From contig JAMWET010004996.1 of NCBI GenBank assembly GCA_024036415.1, forward strand, positions 1-64,000: DNA of 64,000 nucleotides, in the 5' to 3' direction. A model generated the notes under the pieces. It was not told the origin of the DNA. It made no database searches and saw nothing but the letters and a program-made list of their open reading frames with translations. This DNA comes from Prochilodus magdalenae. Taxonomy: Eukaryota; Chordata; Actinopteri; Characiformes; Prochilodontidae. The translations under genes and the position numbers were made by a program. Shown piece by piece: positions 20,417-30,274 of this stretch (positions are counted from its first letter, which is position 1; each line of letters starts with the position of its first letter).

Positions 20417-21385
20417 CACTATACTGCGAAAAGTATTTGCTCACCTGCTTTACACGCATATGAACTTGAGTGACATCCCATTCTCAATCCATAGGGTTTA
20501 ATATGATGCCGGCCCACCCTTTGAGGCTATAACAGCTTCAACTCTTCTGGGAAGACTTTCCAAAAAGTTTAGGAATATGCTTATGGGAAATTTTGACCAT
20601 TCCTCCCGAAGCACATTTGTGAGGTCAGATACTGGTGTTGGACCAGAAGGCCTGGCTCGCAGTCTCCACTCTAGTTCATCATAAAGGTCTTCTATCGGGT
20701 TGAGGTTAGGACTTTGTGCTGTGTAGTCAAGTTCTTCTACACCAACCTCGCTCATCCATGTCTTTACTGGCCTTGCTGTGTGCACTGGTGTGCAGTCATG
20801 TTGGAACAGGAAGGGGACGCCCCCAAACTGTTCCCACAAAGTTGGGAGGATTAAATTGTCCAGAACCTCTTGGGATTCTGAAGCATTAGGACTTCCTTTC
20901 ACTGGAACTAGGAGACCATGCCCATCCCTTGAAAAACAACCCCACGCCATAATCTCCCTCCACCAAACATTACACTTGGCACAATGCAGTCAGACAAGTA
21001 CCCTTCTCCTGGCAGCTGCCAAACCCAGACTCGTCTATCAGATTGCTAGATGGAGTAGTGTGATTGGTCACTCCAGACAACATGTCTCCACTGCTCTAGA
21101 CTCCATCCGCTGACCCTGCTCTGTCATTTTACATGGCCTAAAACTTTGTGGCTGAGTTGCTGTTGTTCCTAATCACTTCCACTGACAGTTGACTGTGGAA
21201 TATATATAGTAGGGAGGAAAGTTCACCACTGGACTTGTTGCACAGGCGACATCCTATCATGATACCGACCCATCCTTTCACTAATGTTTGTGGAAGCAGT
21301 CTGCATGCCTAGGTGCTCAAGTGATTGGAACACCTTCATTTATTTGGATAAGCAAGTGGATGCTGTCGGCAATAGAGTGCACCAT
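20417..21385 (-). mobile_element. Tc1-D element, internally deleted
   Basis: Left arm: ACTATACTGCGAAAAGTATT then GCTCACCTGC. Right arm: CTGCATGCCTAGGTGCTC, then AGTGATTGGAACACC and TTTGGATAAGCAAGTGGATG near 21362, a common fish Tc1-like pattern. Near 21110 the GGTCAGCGGATG block (read in reverse) is joined directly to a GAGTCTAGAGCAGTGG block. This removes the N-terminal half of the transposase, leaving under 1 kb instead of about 1.2-1.6 kb. Confidence 0.75.
20498..20950 (-). pseudogene. Tc1-D transposase, C-terminal half (150 codons open)
   Basis: Longest transposase frame in the window. It holds MAWGCFSRDGHG, the second catalytic aspartate in FLFQHDCTPVHTA and the glutamate in SPNLNPIEDLYDEL, then a normal C-terminal tail. 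Upstream in a shifted frame (about 21085-20955), VVWSDQSHY gives the first aspartate. The whole DDE domain is therefore recognisable with one shift, but the DNA-binding domain is deleted. Confidence 0.8.
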
Positions 21386-21504
21386 CAAGAGTATCACCAA
21401 CACTGTGAACAGTTCTGATTTAGTAAACTTCACAATACAACATGAACTCCACATAACCTTAGTTTAATGTAAGGTACTGACACTGAGGTATTTTAAGGGT
21501 AGGT
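21386..21504. other. R2/R3-like tail and junction sequence
   Basis: GTATCACCAACACTGTGAACAGTTCTGATT matches the end of R2/R3 copies at 14980 and 38770 in pattern (motif split here for length: GTATCACCAACACTGTGAAC). Leads into the truncated left side of Tc1-C copy 2. Confidence 0.4.
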
Positions 21505-21627
21505 TTAGTTTAACAGTGAGAGATATATCAAAAAGAAAATCCAGAAAATTATATTGTATAAAAATATATAAATTTAATTGCATTTTGCAGAGAGAAATTA
21601 GTATTTGATCCCTCTACCAAACAAGAC

Positions 21628-21846
21628 TTAATACTTGGTGACAAAACCCTTGTTGGCAAGGTCAGCAGTCGGACGTTTTTTGTAGTTGATGATGAGGTTT
21701 GTGCACATGTCAGGTGGAATTTCCTCTATGCAGATCATCTCTAAATCATTAAGATTTTGAGACTGTCGCTTGGCAACTCGGACCTTCAGTTCCCTCCTTA
21801 CGTTTTCTATGGGATAAAGGTCTGGAGTCTGGACAGGCCACTCCAT
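21628..21846 (-). pseudogene. Tc1-C transposase C-terminal fragment
   Basis: 72-codon frame covering '[20 protein letters not shown]' with the catalytic glutamate (PIEN) and the C-terminal tail ending [13 protein letters not shown]. The second aspartate region immediately upstream is broken at 'GTCGTGCTC/TCAGAATC', where the deletion joins. Confidence 0.75.
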
Positions 21847-22042
21847 GACCTTAATGTGCTTCTTTTTGAGCCACTCCTTTGTTGCCTTGGCTGTATGTTT
21901 TAGGTCATTGTCGTGCTCTCAGAATCTCTCAGAATCATCCAGGTGTTCACTGGCAAACTTCAGATGGGCCTGCACATGTGCCTTCTTGAGCAGGGGGACC
22001 TTGTGGGCACTGCAGGATGTTAATCCATTACGGCGTGATGTG

Positions 22043-22351
22043 TTACCAATGGTTTTCTTGGTGACTGTGTGTCCCAGCTGCCTTAAGATCATTAACAGGT
22101 TCCCCCTGTGCAGTTTTAGGCTGATTTCTCACCTTGCTCATGATCAAGGATGCCCCACCAGGTGAGATTTTGCATGGAGCCCCAGATCGATGTCGATTGA
22201 CAGTCATTTTGTATTTCTTCCATTTTCCTACAATGGCACCAACAGTTGTCTCCTTCTCACCCAGCATCTTACTTAAGGTTTTGTAGCCCATTCCAGCCAG
22301 GTCTATGGTCTTGTCCCGGACATCCCTGGAAAGCTCTTTGGCCTTGCCCAT
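22043..22351 (-). pseudogene. Tc1-C transposase N-terminal DNA-binding fragment
   Basis: 102-codon frame beginning [20 protein letters not shown], the classic first helix-turn-helix of Tc1-type transposases, followed by [20 protein letters not shown] and the basic linker [20 protein letters not shown]. Frame is lost after about residue 85. With 21628-21846 it forms the two ends of one gene. Confidence 0.8.
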
Positions 22352-22759
22352 GTTGGAGAGGTTAGAGTCTGACTGACTGAGTCTGTGGACAGGTGTCTTT
22401 ATACAGGTGACAATTAAAGACAGCTGTCTTTAATGCAGGTAATGAGTTGATTAGGAGCGTCTAACTGGTCTGTAGGAGCCAGAACTCTTAATGTGTGGTA
22501 GAGGGATCAAATACTTATTTCTCTCTTCAAAATGCAATTAAATTTATATATTTTATACAATGTGATTTTCTGGATTTTCTTTTTGATATTCTATCTCTCT
22601 TACAATAAACCCACCCCCTATAAAATTATAGACTGTTCATATCTTTGTCAGTGGGCAAACTTACAAAATCAGCAAGGGATCAAATATTTATTACCTCCAC
22701 TGTATGGATGCACTTTTGCAATTTGGTATGCTTTTGCTTGTATGCACATTATCTGTTCT

Positions 22760-23191
22760 TGCAAGTCTCCTCTGTCCTGGCTCCCAGATGGTGGAATGAA
22801 CTACCACTAAAGTCTCTCGCGGTCTTCAAGCGCAGACTGAAGCCCCATCTCTTTGTGAAGCACTTAAGTGAGTGAGCTCTAGTAGAAGTGTAAGTTATAT
22901 GTGTATATTAAACTCTTTGTTTTTGCACTCATACTCACACTTACCTGTCTTCTCTCTCGGTATGAGTCCTGGGTTGGGTTGCCAGGTTGTGCACTTGTGC
23001 TTCTATATGTCTGTGTTTTGATCTCTCTAGTTTTCAGCACTGGCCCGTGTTTGGGCAGTGTCTGAGCACATGGCAAGTTTTAGACTCTAAGCTTCTTCTA
23101 CTTGCTGGAAATATTATCCAACAGAACACTAAGCACGGATGTAAGTCGCCCTGGATGATAACGAGTGCCTTATATGTAAATGTAAATGTAA
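22760..23191 (+). mobile_element. LINE 3' end, copy A (L2-like, inferred)
   Basis: From CTCTGTCCTGGCTCCCAGAT through a 3' UTR to GTAAGTCGCCCTGGATGATA and the reiterated end TATGTAAATGTAAATGTAA. The same order of blocks is found on the minus strand at 24313-24980, and the terminal UTR again at 61010-61221. The 'GTAAGTCGCTCTGGATAAGA'-type tail is known from fish SINE/LINE partners. 5'-truncated, as LINE insertions usually are. Confidence 0.7.
22763..22875 (+). pseudogene. LINE ORF2 C-terminus
   Basis: Encodes SSVLAPRWWNELPL...FKRRLKPHLFVKHLSE then a stop. This motif ends the reverse-transcriptase ORF of several non-LTR retrotransposons. Relative to the copy at 24606-24836 it lacks the 'DVRTA' residues between LPL and KSL, an in-frame deletion of 18 bases or so. 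Reverse transcriptase and endonuclease are absent. Confidence 0.7.
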
Positions 23192-23900
23192 GTCTCGTTC
23201 TAGTGGACTGTGCATGTGCATTTGATCAATGAAGTGATTATGATTTTCACCACGGTGCCCATACATGCAAATGGAATTGGCAAGCTTTGGACCATCAAAG
23301 GAAACATTTTCCCACATTTTGACCTTTGTGTGACTTTGCATGAATCTTCATCTCATCTGAGCACTTTGTTCCAGCCCTGGTTTCGTTTCTGAACTTGCAG
23401 ATTCTAATCTGGCCTTTCTGTTCTTTATGCTTTTGAGGGGCGCGTATCTTTCTGAACAGCTTTTACAATTGCGCTCTGGAAGACTTCTGCTGAAAAGTAG
23501 GTGCTGACACCGTCACCACTGCGCTGCGAGGCTGGTTGGGTATTTCACTGACAGTGGAGTGTGAATTTTTCTTCTCGTTTTTTGTTGTCAGCACTTGGTC
23601 AGACTGCTCGGCTCCCAGTTGTTGCTTTCTTTTGCAAGAAATTCCAAATTGTTTACTGTACCGTGCTGACTTTCTGTACTTCGGCTCCGACTTCTCTTTC
23701 TCTGAACATAGCATTCGCTTCCTTTCCTCTCACAGAATTGTGTTTGTAGGCTTCGTGTGGGTTTTAGGCCTGCCGAGCTCCAAAGCCGCCACCAAAGAGA
23801 AGATCAAAGGCTAAATCCAGCACAACACATTTGGAGCTCCGTTATGCCGGCACACTGAGTCCAAGAAGACACACCTGCACCTGGAAAATAAAGGTCCCAA
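23192..23900. other. No gene recognised; contains short dispersed repeat R4
   Basis: GTTTCGTTTCTGAACTTGCA at about 23383 starts a block of about 45 bp that recurs at 29028. Downstream, overlapping frames on both strands (92 codons plus at 23536-23814, 83 minus at 23463-23714) have no domain. An AATAAA lies at about 23886. Confidence 0.4.
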
Positions 23901-24312
23901 AAAGCTAAACCCCCCAGTTTCTCACATGGGTTCTCATCAGAGTAACACTAAAAAGTGATCATTCTACGACTCATCCATATATGCACACGACACTACTTTG
24001 GTTTCACTGACATCTTTGGAATGCAGTTCCATACTCCATGTCAGTATATAGCAAAAAGGCACTCCATTGCCCTAGTATTTATGGTGCCACCGTCCTCATA
24101 GATGTCATTAGGTATGATTTATGTCATGGAAATCATATTCCAAATGCAGTGTCCAGCTTGCCCTTGTGCCTAATGATGAGTGGAATGGCACGAAGAGGGC
24201 TATAGAACAGGGGTCATCAGTTCCAGTCCTGGGAGCAGGAATCCAGCAGCGTTTAGCAGGTGTGTTAGAACAGGTACATCGCCAAACTGCACGGGACTCT
24301 GTCCTTCCAAGA
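23901..24312. other. No gene seen
   Basis: Unique-looking sequence. The 78-codon frame at 24121-24357 runs into the LINE tail and is not credible. Confidence 0.5.
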
Positions 24313-24980
24313 CCATTTGCATTTAAGGTATTTAGCAGACGCTCTTATCCAGAATGACTTACAACCGTGCTTAGTGTTCCGTTGGATAATATTCCAGCTA
24401 GTGCAGGAAGTTTAGAGCCTACAACTCACCACGAGCTCAGACACTGCCTGAAAAGGGGGCCAGTGCTGGTACCTAGAGATTAATACACAGACATAGAGCA
24501 AGTAAACCATTACCTGGCAACCCCAGCCCAGTGCCCACTCCTATAGAGGAGAAAAGGTCATTATAAGTGCAACACAATACACACAATTTACACCTCTACT
24601 AGAGCTCACTCACTTAAGTGCATTACGAAGAGATGGGTCTTCAGTCTGCGTTTGAAGACTGTGAGAGACTTCGCTGTTCTGACGTCCAGTGGGAGTTCAT
24701 TCCACCATCTGGGAGCCAGGACAGAGAAGAGTCTGGACGCATGTCTTCCATGTGTCCTCAGGGATGGTGGTTCGAGTCGAGCTGTACTTGAAGCACGAAG
24801 GGCTCGAGGTACAGCTCGATTCTTCACCATTGTCATGAGGGAGGCGCTGGTCCATTCTTGGCTTTGTAGGCCAGCATCAGAGTTTTAAATCTGATGCGGG
24901 CAACAACAGGAAGCCAATGAAAGGGGGCGCAGCAGTGGAGTGACATGGGTGAACTTTGGAAGACCAGAACTTATGACCTC
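24313..24980 (-). mobile_element. LINE 3' end, copy B, reverse strand
   Basis: Reads in reverse from CCATTTGCATTTAAGGTATT (tail end) and AGCAGACGCTCTTATCCAGA, through the UTR, to the ORF2 C-terminus at 24606 and beyond. Sequence further upstream (TTTTAAATCTGATGCGGGCA, near 24885) is also common in fish repeats and is taken as part of the same element. 5' truncated near 24980. Confidence 0.7.
24606..24836 (-). pseudogene. LINE ORF2 C-terminus, better preserved
   Basis: 76 codons ending RLFSVLAPRWWNELPLDVRT...LTVFKRRLKTHLFVMHLSE. Same terminus as 22763-22875. No reverse-transcriptase motifs remain upstream. Confidence 0.75.
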
Positions 24981-25329
24981 TGCTGCAGAGCATGCAAACA
25001 GCTTCATCAGGGGTATCTGCTTTCTGCCCTCTAACCAGTAGATGGCAGCATGGACCTGATATGGCACGTCCAAAATATTGGGCCATACTCAAGATGGCAA
25101 AATATTAAGTATTGAGTTGTTGATTAAACCAACAGATACCGTGTATGGGAAGTATGGGAAGCCTTTACCATTCATTTCTTTAAAAAAAAATTTAATATAC
25201 AAGGACAGTTAATTTTGTTCCAGTCAGCACTGATGGCTTCAAACAGTTGAACAGCATTGCCACAGTAGGTTGGGTTTAATAGTAGAAAAATATTAAATCT
25301 AAAATTAAATCTATTAAATTTAGACTCCA
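24981..25329. other. No gene seen
   Basis: Unique-looking A/T-rich stretch. Confidence 0.5.
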
Positions 25330-25640
25330 ATTGCAGTTTGGGCTTGACCCATTTTCACTCGGGTGTGCACACTGAGTTGCCAGTGTTTTAGATGCACCTT
25401 CCATAGAGGGCTTCGGAGAACACTGCCACACGTCAGCCATCAGCCTGCCCCATCCATCAATTGTTACTGACACCAGCACGCCGGTGTTCACACTTGTCCG
25501 AGTATATCAGGCACAGCAGTGCTGGTGAGACACCTCAGTGTCACTTCTGGGTTGAGACCGCCGACCACATATTACCAGTCAACAGTGGTCTTGTCACCAG
25601 AAACTGACCACTACTGAAACCCTGTGAATTTTAGTACCTT
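25330..25640. repeat. Worn copy of the palindromic MITE family
   Basis: AGGCACAGCAGTGCTGGTGA, ACACCTCAGTGTCACTTCTG, GGTTGAGACCGCCGACCA and GAAACTGACCACTACTG parallel the interior of 52780-53205. Terminal repeats are not recognisable. Confidence 0.45.
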
Positions 25641-25907
25641 CCCTGCCATGGCAGAAACAAACTATGAAATACATATTTACAATATAGAAATGAATGTAAT
25701 CAGATAACAGTACTGTAACAGTAAAGGCAGTATTCAAAATAGCTATTTTTCACATTCATAGAACAATTTTTTTTATTAATTTTCCCCATAAAGTTATAAA
25801 TACAAACATGCATCATTTCAGGAATCGCAGTCAGCGCTTGTTTATTAACTGCTTTAAAATTAGCGCACTGTTTGTTTTGGTTAATGCTTCTCCTGTCTCC
25901 GCCCTCT
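25641..25907. other. No gene seen
   Basis: A/T-rich sequence with a T8 run near 25770. Confidence 0.5.
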
Positions 25908-26150
25908 TGTCAGACCCCTCAACTGTGCTTAGTTTGTAGCTCCGCCCCTTCCCAGGTGTTCCTTGTTAGTCCCTGTTCATTTATACTCCCTATTGCTCCC
26001 ATTGTTTTTGCTAGGTGTTTTGTCTCCATGTCCGGTGTTTTTGTAACCCTGTTCCCAGTTGATTCTTAGTTTACCAATGTCTTTGGTTTCGTTTCAATTT
26101 GAGCCTGACTTGCTCTTGCATCCTGGCTCCCCGTCTTGTCACACGTTACA
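25908..26150 (+). mobile_element. Possible LTR-like fragment
   Basis: TGTCAGACCCCTCAACTGTG, GTAGCTCCGCCCCTTCCC, TTCATTTATACTCCC (TATA-like) and TTTTTGCTAGGTGTTTTGTC follow the layout of a fish LTR promoter region, ending near GTCACACGTTACA. No target duplication found. Could also be part of another non-autonomous element. Confidence 0.35.
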
Positions 26151-26284
26151 CTTTGCAAACACTGATGTTCCTGCTGGTCTGATTAAATCAGTGCTGTTTA
26201 TTAGTAAACTAAATATGTTTATTCTGAGGAAGCTCATTCTGTCAACCCCTTTAGCTATACCAGAATACACTGTATTTTAGGGTG

Positions 26285-26425
26285 AAAGTTGAGGAAATAG
26301 CCCTGTGATGGACTGGCAGCGTCTGTCTTCTGCCCGGGGAGCACAGGCATAGGCTCCTGCATCCCGTCTTGTGACCAAAGATAATCATGACCTGGATAAT
26401 ATGCTTAGAAGATGAATAAATGAAT
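26285..26425 (+). repeat. LINE 3'-tail-like repeat
   Basis: CCCTGTGATGGACTGGCAGC, ATAGGCTCCTGCATCCCG, then GATGAATAAATGAATGAAC. This is the common vertebrate 'dividing-line' tail ending in GAATGAAT reiterations. A second partial copy is at 26656-26765. Confidence 0.5.
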
Positions 26426-26539
26426 GAACATAAGGATAATAAGATTAATTGTGATTAATAACACCTAAAAAAAGAGAGTAAAGAGCCATTTGGGATTCAG
26501 AGACAGACATGCTGTGGACTGGGATTGTGCTACTAGATC

Positions 26540-26655
26540 CGTATGACCATGTACTTCCATACACCTGCAAATTCAGCTACTTCCTTCACACCATGGTCCA
26601 AATGCAATCACTCCTTTTAGCCAATCATTAACATTGGCTACGCAACACTTGTCCA
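26540..26655 (-). mobile_element. Tc1-E fragment
   Basis: TCCGTATGACCATGTACTTC, ATACACCTGCAAATTCAGCT and ACTTCCTTCACACCATGG match the reverse-strand copy at 28136-28510 and the plus-strand copies at 30275 and 49985. Only the helix-turn-helix coding region remains. Confidence 0.55.
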
Positions 26656-26765
26656 GAGTGGTTCCTGTCTTCCACCCAGTGAGCACTGGGATAGCCTCCA
26701 GTTCCCTTCCCCTTGTGACGCAGAAGGATAAGCGGCTCAGAAAATGAATGAATGCGCGAATGAAC
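26656..26765 (+). repeat. LINE 3'-tail-like repeat, second copy
   Basis: GGGATAGCCTCCAGTTCCCT, then GGATAAGCGGCTCAGAAAAT and GAATGAATGCGCGAATGAAC. Joined directly to the Tc1-E fragment. Confidence 0.5.
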
Positions 26766-27424
26766 TTGGGGATAGTAAAATTGATTGTGATGAATAACAC
26801 AATATATTGCATTTAATTTGAATACATTAATATTCAGGAGGCTTCTGAGTAGTTCACTCTATAGCTGGTATCTCCCCCTGCTGCTTTTATCAAAGTGTTG
26901 TCCCACTTTGGCTGAGTTCACCAAGCAGGCAGCAGTCCTAGGGGGAGTAAAAGTGGACTGAAGCAGATGATAAGGGAAAAGAATAAACAAAAAAGGGTTG
27001 AGAAGTTTGGAACTTCATACAAATGATAAGTGCGTGTTTTCATGGTTACATATTAACGGAGGTAGAAAACACGCTACCAGTGAGGAACAGGGTGAATTAA
27101 ATTACTGTTACAACAGAAGAAATCTCATGCCATTGTAAGGGCATGCTAAATGTTGCTTATTAATTTAGGCAGTGTTCTGTCTTTCCTTTCCTCGATATTT
27201 AGCATATTTGTTTTTTTACAGGCTGCAAAATTGTTCAAACTGGAACCACAAAAAAAAAAAAAAAAAAAAAAAATGAACCCACTTTTGCTTTCAGGACTGA
27301 TCACACGGTTGCATTTCCTGTAGGAAATAAATAGTGTATTGTTGAGAAAGCTGCACTCCATTCCCAGGTATCCATAAGGACCTGTTGGTACCATATAGTT
27401 GCTGTCTAAACAAAACATGCATCT
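26766..27424. other. No gene seen; includes a poly(A) run
   Basis: A 24-base A run lies at 27250-27273, possibly the tail of a retro-inserted sequence, but no body was recognised on its left. Otherwise unique-looking. Confidence 0.45.
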
Positions 27425-27640
27425 CCATTTTTGTCAATTTTGATATCTCTGCATCATTTGAACACAGCAGCTGCTTACAATGTGTTACAATTTCATGATA
27501 AATGGACCAAGAGAAATGGCCCTTGGAATAAAGTCTGGTTCCATTGACTTACATTAAAATGAAATAAGGTTTTTGGCCTCTCCTGTAAAGTTACCATTTC
27601 GGAGATACTTGTTCTTTGCACTGTGACGATATCTGTGTCC
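27425..27640 (-). repeat. Dispersed repeat R1, copy 3 (reverse)
   Basis: Reverse of the R1 order: AAATGGACCAAGAGAAATGG, AAGTCTGGTTCCATTGACTT, CCTCTCCTGTAAAGTTACC, GGAGATACTTGTTCTTTGCA and CACTGTGACG. The most complete R1 copy, about 215 bp. Confidence 0.6.
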
Positions 27641-27969
27641 CCTGCCCAGTTTGAACTAGGTATGCTCATCATGGTCACGCATGCATAGGGAACTTTTGCT
27701 GGTGCCAGGCAACACTGCAAGGTGTGATTATCTGGCTACCTGAGAAGTTTGGCTTTGTGTAAGATAGCATTCCTTAATCGTTTGGATGGTATACTTACAA
27801 CAGCATGCACAAAGCAGGGTTAAATTAACCCAGGGTTGCTGTATCTCAAACACTCCCTCCTCTTTGTGAAGTGTGAACTTATATAATGTCTTGTACATAC
27901 AAACTGTTCATCAAATAAAAGCCATTTACATTCAGTCATAGCTGCATCCTTTCTAACATTTAGTAAGCT
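27641..27969. other. No gene seen
   Basis: Unique-looking sequence. Confidence 0.5.
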
Positions 27970-28135
27970 ACACTCATCTGCCTTCACACATATATAACCT
28001 TGAGTGACATCCCATTCCTAATCCTAGGGGTTTAATATGATATTAGCCAACCCTTTGCAGCTATGACAGCTTCGACTCTTCCGAGAAAGCCTTCCACAAT
28101 GTTTAGGAATGTGTTTATGGGACTTTTTGACCATT
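27970..28135 (-). mobile_element. Tc1-D terminal fragment
   Basis: CACTCATCTGCCTTCACACA, CTTGAGTGACATCCCATTCC, TTAATATGATATTAGCC and GACTTTTTGACCATTCTTCC align with 20440-20615 of the Tc1-D copy. It stops abruptly at about 28135, where Tc1-E begins. Confidence 0.7.
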
Positions 28136-28510
28136 CTTCCAGATGGCAATTCAATTTGGCTTGGGCTGGGCAAGTTTCTGGATTTAGCCACGTCTGTGTT
28201 CAGCCACTCCTGCATCAAAGAGTACCACATTGAGGTCAGATTTGGTGGATGCCTTCCCTGGCACAATTCCCAGGAGAGTTTCCTGTAGACTTGGATTTTA
28301 GCCACTGCTGGTAGACCCATATGACCGTACGCTTCCATAAACCTGCAGATTCAGCTACTTCCTTCACGCTATGGCCTTTGACATGCACAAATGCAATAAC
28401 TCCTTTTAGCCAATCTGCTGTGCAACACTTATGATGTGGCTTAAGGGAACTATGATTAAGAAATACCTTCATTCAGAACATCCTGCAGAGTTATCATCAA
28501 TAATGAATCA
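28136..28510 (-). mobile_element. Tc1-E relic, reverse strand
   Basis: The minus-strand frame 28472-28236 reads DWLKGVIAFVHVKGHSVKEV then AESAGLWKRTVIWVYQQWL, a helix-turn-helix pair of the kind that begins Tc1-type transposases. Copies at 30275-30690 and 49985-50270 read in the opposite direction. No catalytic core is present. Confidence 0.55.
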
Positions 28511-28709
28511 TCAAGAACTGATCTGAAAGGACAGATAGGTTAACTTTTCCTGTTCTGTGTCATTTGAAGGTCCCTTATGGAATATCTCCACTCCCTCTTG
28601 GTTTGAAAGCACCTTTAAAATTTCCACTTTGTAGGGAACTACTAGGACAATTACAATGCACCTGTAGACATTACAAACAGGCTACCTATCACACATATGT
28701 ATACACGCA
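28511..28709. other. No gene seen
   Basis: Unique-looking sequence. Confidence 0.5.
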
Positions 28710-28830
28710 TCACATTAATCGGCTGGGACACCGTAGGAATGGCCTGGAAACAACTGGGACACCATAGCAAATGCTAGCAACACTTTAAGGACCATTTAGT
28801 GTAATATAGCAATGGCCTAGCACGCTAGTT
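28710..28830 (+). repeat. Short tract related to the CAACCACC repeat
   Basis: GGCTGGGACACCGTAGGAAT, CAACTGGGACACCATAGCAA and GTAATATAGCAATGGCCTAG resemble units of 10318-10905. Confidence 0.5.
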
Positions 28831-29590
28831 TGTTCTTGAGGTCTCCTCCTCTAGTTGTGTAAGGTAGCAGGATTACTGGCCTATTGAATACTTCTAAGAC
28901 AGTATGTTCAGCCCTCAGCCAGCACTCTAATTTTCAGCCCAGGTCTGGATTTAACACAACCATTGCAATGCAGTTAGGAGTTTCTTTTTCCTCCTTGCCT
29001 AGCAAAGTTCTTGGTATTTTCATTTTGGGTTTCGTTTCTGAACTTGCAGATTCTTATCTAGCCTTTCAGTTTGTCACTCATGCCCATTAGTAGTCATCAC
29101 TTTATCTGTTCATTAGAAGCTTAGAGGCCAGGAAAGAGGCTGTGTGAGTGGCACAAACTGTGCATGGAAAAGAATGAGCTACCAACAAGTTAGATGTTTC
29201 AAATGAAGTAGTCAGAAAGTGCACGTTTCAGCAGCAGCTGTTGTTCATTTTGGTCTGGATGTGCTCTAACAGTGATGTACTACTCTCGTTTTTCCATCCT
29301 AGGGCTCCTGCCGATCCCCAACCTGTAAGCAATCGGACTAAAAGGAGACTCGCTGCTTGGCTTGGTGCTGGAATGTTCTCCTCCGGATCTACTTGCTGGG
29401 AGGTAACATAAGTCTGCAGTGATGAATATGAAGTGATGAGTTCTCTCTCTCTCTCTCTTTCTCATCAGTGAGCTTTAGAATGTCTACTGAAGGGTTAATG
29501 TCTTCAGTCGGTCCATGTCTAACTCCCCCCATGTGTGCCTACATTTGTACATGTTTGTGTGCAAACATGCCCATGTGCATTTGTGCGCAA
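28831..29590. other. No gene seen; holds R4 copy 2 and a (TC)n run
   Basis: R4 at about 29026-29075 repeats the block near 23383 (GTTTCGTTTCTGAACTTGCA). (TC)n at 29442-29463. Confidence 0.45.
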
Positions 29591-29960
29591 GCACACTAGA
29601 GTCCACGTTTGAAGCCTAATTAAATCGCTGCCCCCAGCTGGAGGTTGAAGAGTTGACTGCATTCACTGGAGCATCTGTGCAGCTTTGTCCGATAAAAGCC
29701 CCCGCCGTGGCCGCGTCCCACCGCCGTTGCGCAAACAGACCGTAATGGGTTTTTAAAGGCTTCCTCGTTTATCGTTTTGCCTTGAAGTATTTTGACTTGT
29801 TTGAAAGGTTATGCGTAGCTTCATTATTGTTCGGTTGTGTCCATTTGTGTTGTCTGGCCTTTTTTGACCTCCTTCCGTAGAGCCCCCAGTGGCCCTTATG
29901 CCAGCGGAATGGAAATTGACTCAGATGTTTTTCTGTTAATATAACCGAATAAAATATGCA
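29591..29960. other. GC/CpG-richer unique stretch, candidate regulatory DNA
   Basis: Contains CCCCGCCGTGGCCGCGTCCC and CACCGCCGTTGCGCAAACAG, strikingly CpG-dense beside the A/T-rich neighbourhood, then GTATTTTGACTTGTTTGAAA. No open frame with domain content. Conservation unknown. Confidence 0.35.
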
Positions 29961-30274
29961 TTCTCTGTAACTCTGCTGTCAGATTAACTAGGACACTGTT
30001 GACTCTGTGAGTGTGAAACGTTGAGAGTCTGCCAGCGAGCGGTGATGGAAATGAGAGCAATCAAGTACAACAGCCACAGTGAAAAAAGCATTTAAACAAA
30101 ATAAAGCGCTTTTAGAAATGCTGACTTGCTTCCTCAACTAGAAAGATGAAAATACAGTTCACTTCCATCGACATATAAGCTCACCAGACAAAATTTTAGC
30201 TATCGGTGACTGGAACGAACCTAATAGCATGTAAGACCTCCAATAGCATGAATAATAGTGGACTGGACAAGCTC
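29961..30274. other. No gene seen
   Basis: Unique-looking sequence. Confidence 0.5.

Larger units (their letters stand above)
21505..22702 (-). mobile_element. Tc1-C element, copy 2, internally deleted
   Basis: The right arm is complete: TTGTCAGTGGGCAAACTTAC, AAAATCAGCAAGGGATC, AAATATTTATTACCTCCACT, then GTA. The left side begins inside the arm near AACAGTGAGAGATATATC. Internal inverted pair: TTTAATTGCATTTTGCAGAG (21575) and CTCTTCAAAATGCAATTAAA (22525). The central transposase region is deleted. Confidence 0.8.

Noticed and set aside
23463..23814. Possible gene at overlapping frames with a nearby AATAAA
   Set aside because: Frames on both strands overlap, no domain or splice sites, and one AATAAA in A/T-rich DNA is expected by chance.
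27250..27273. A24 run as the tail of a processed pseudogene
   Set aside because: No coding-like or retroelement body was found on the 5' side and no target duplication was seen.
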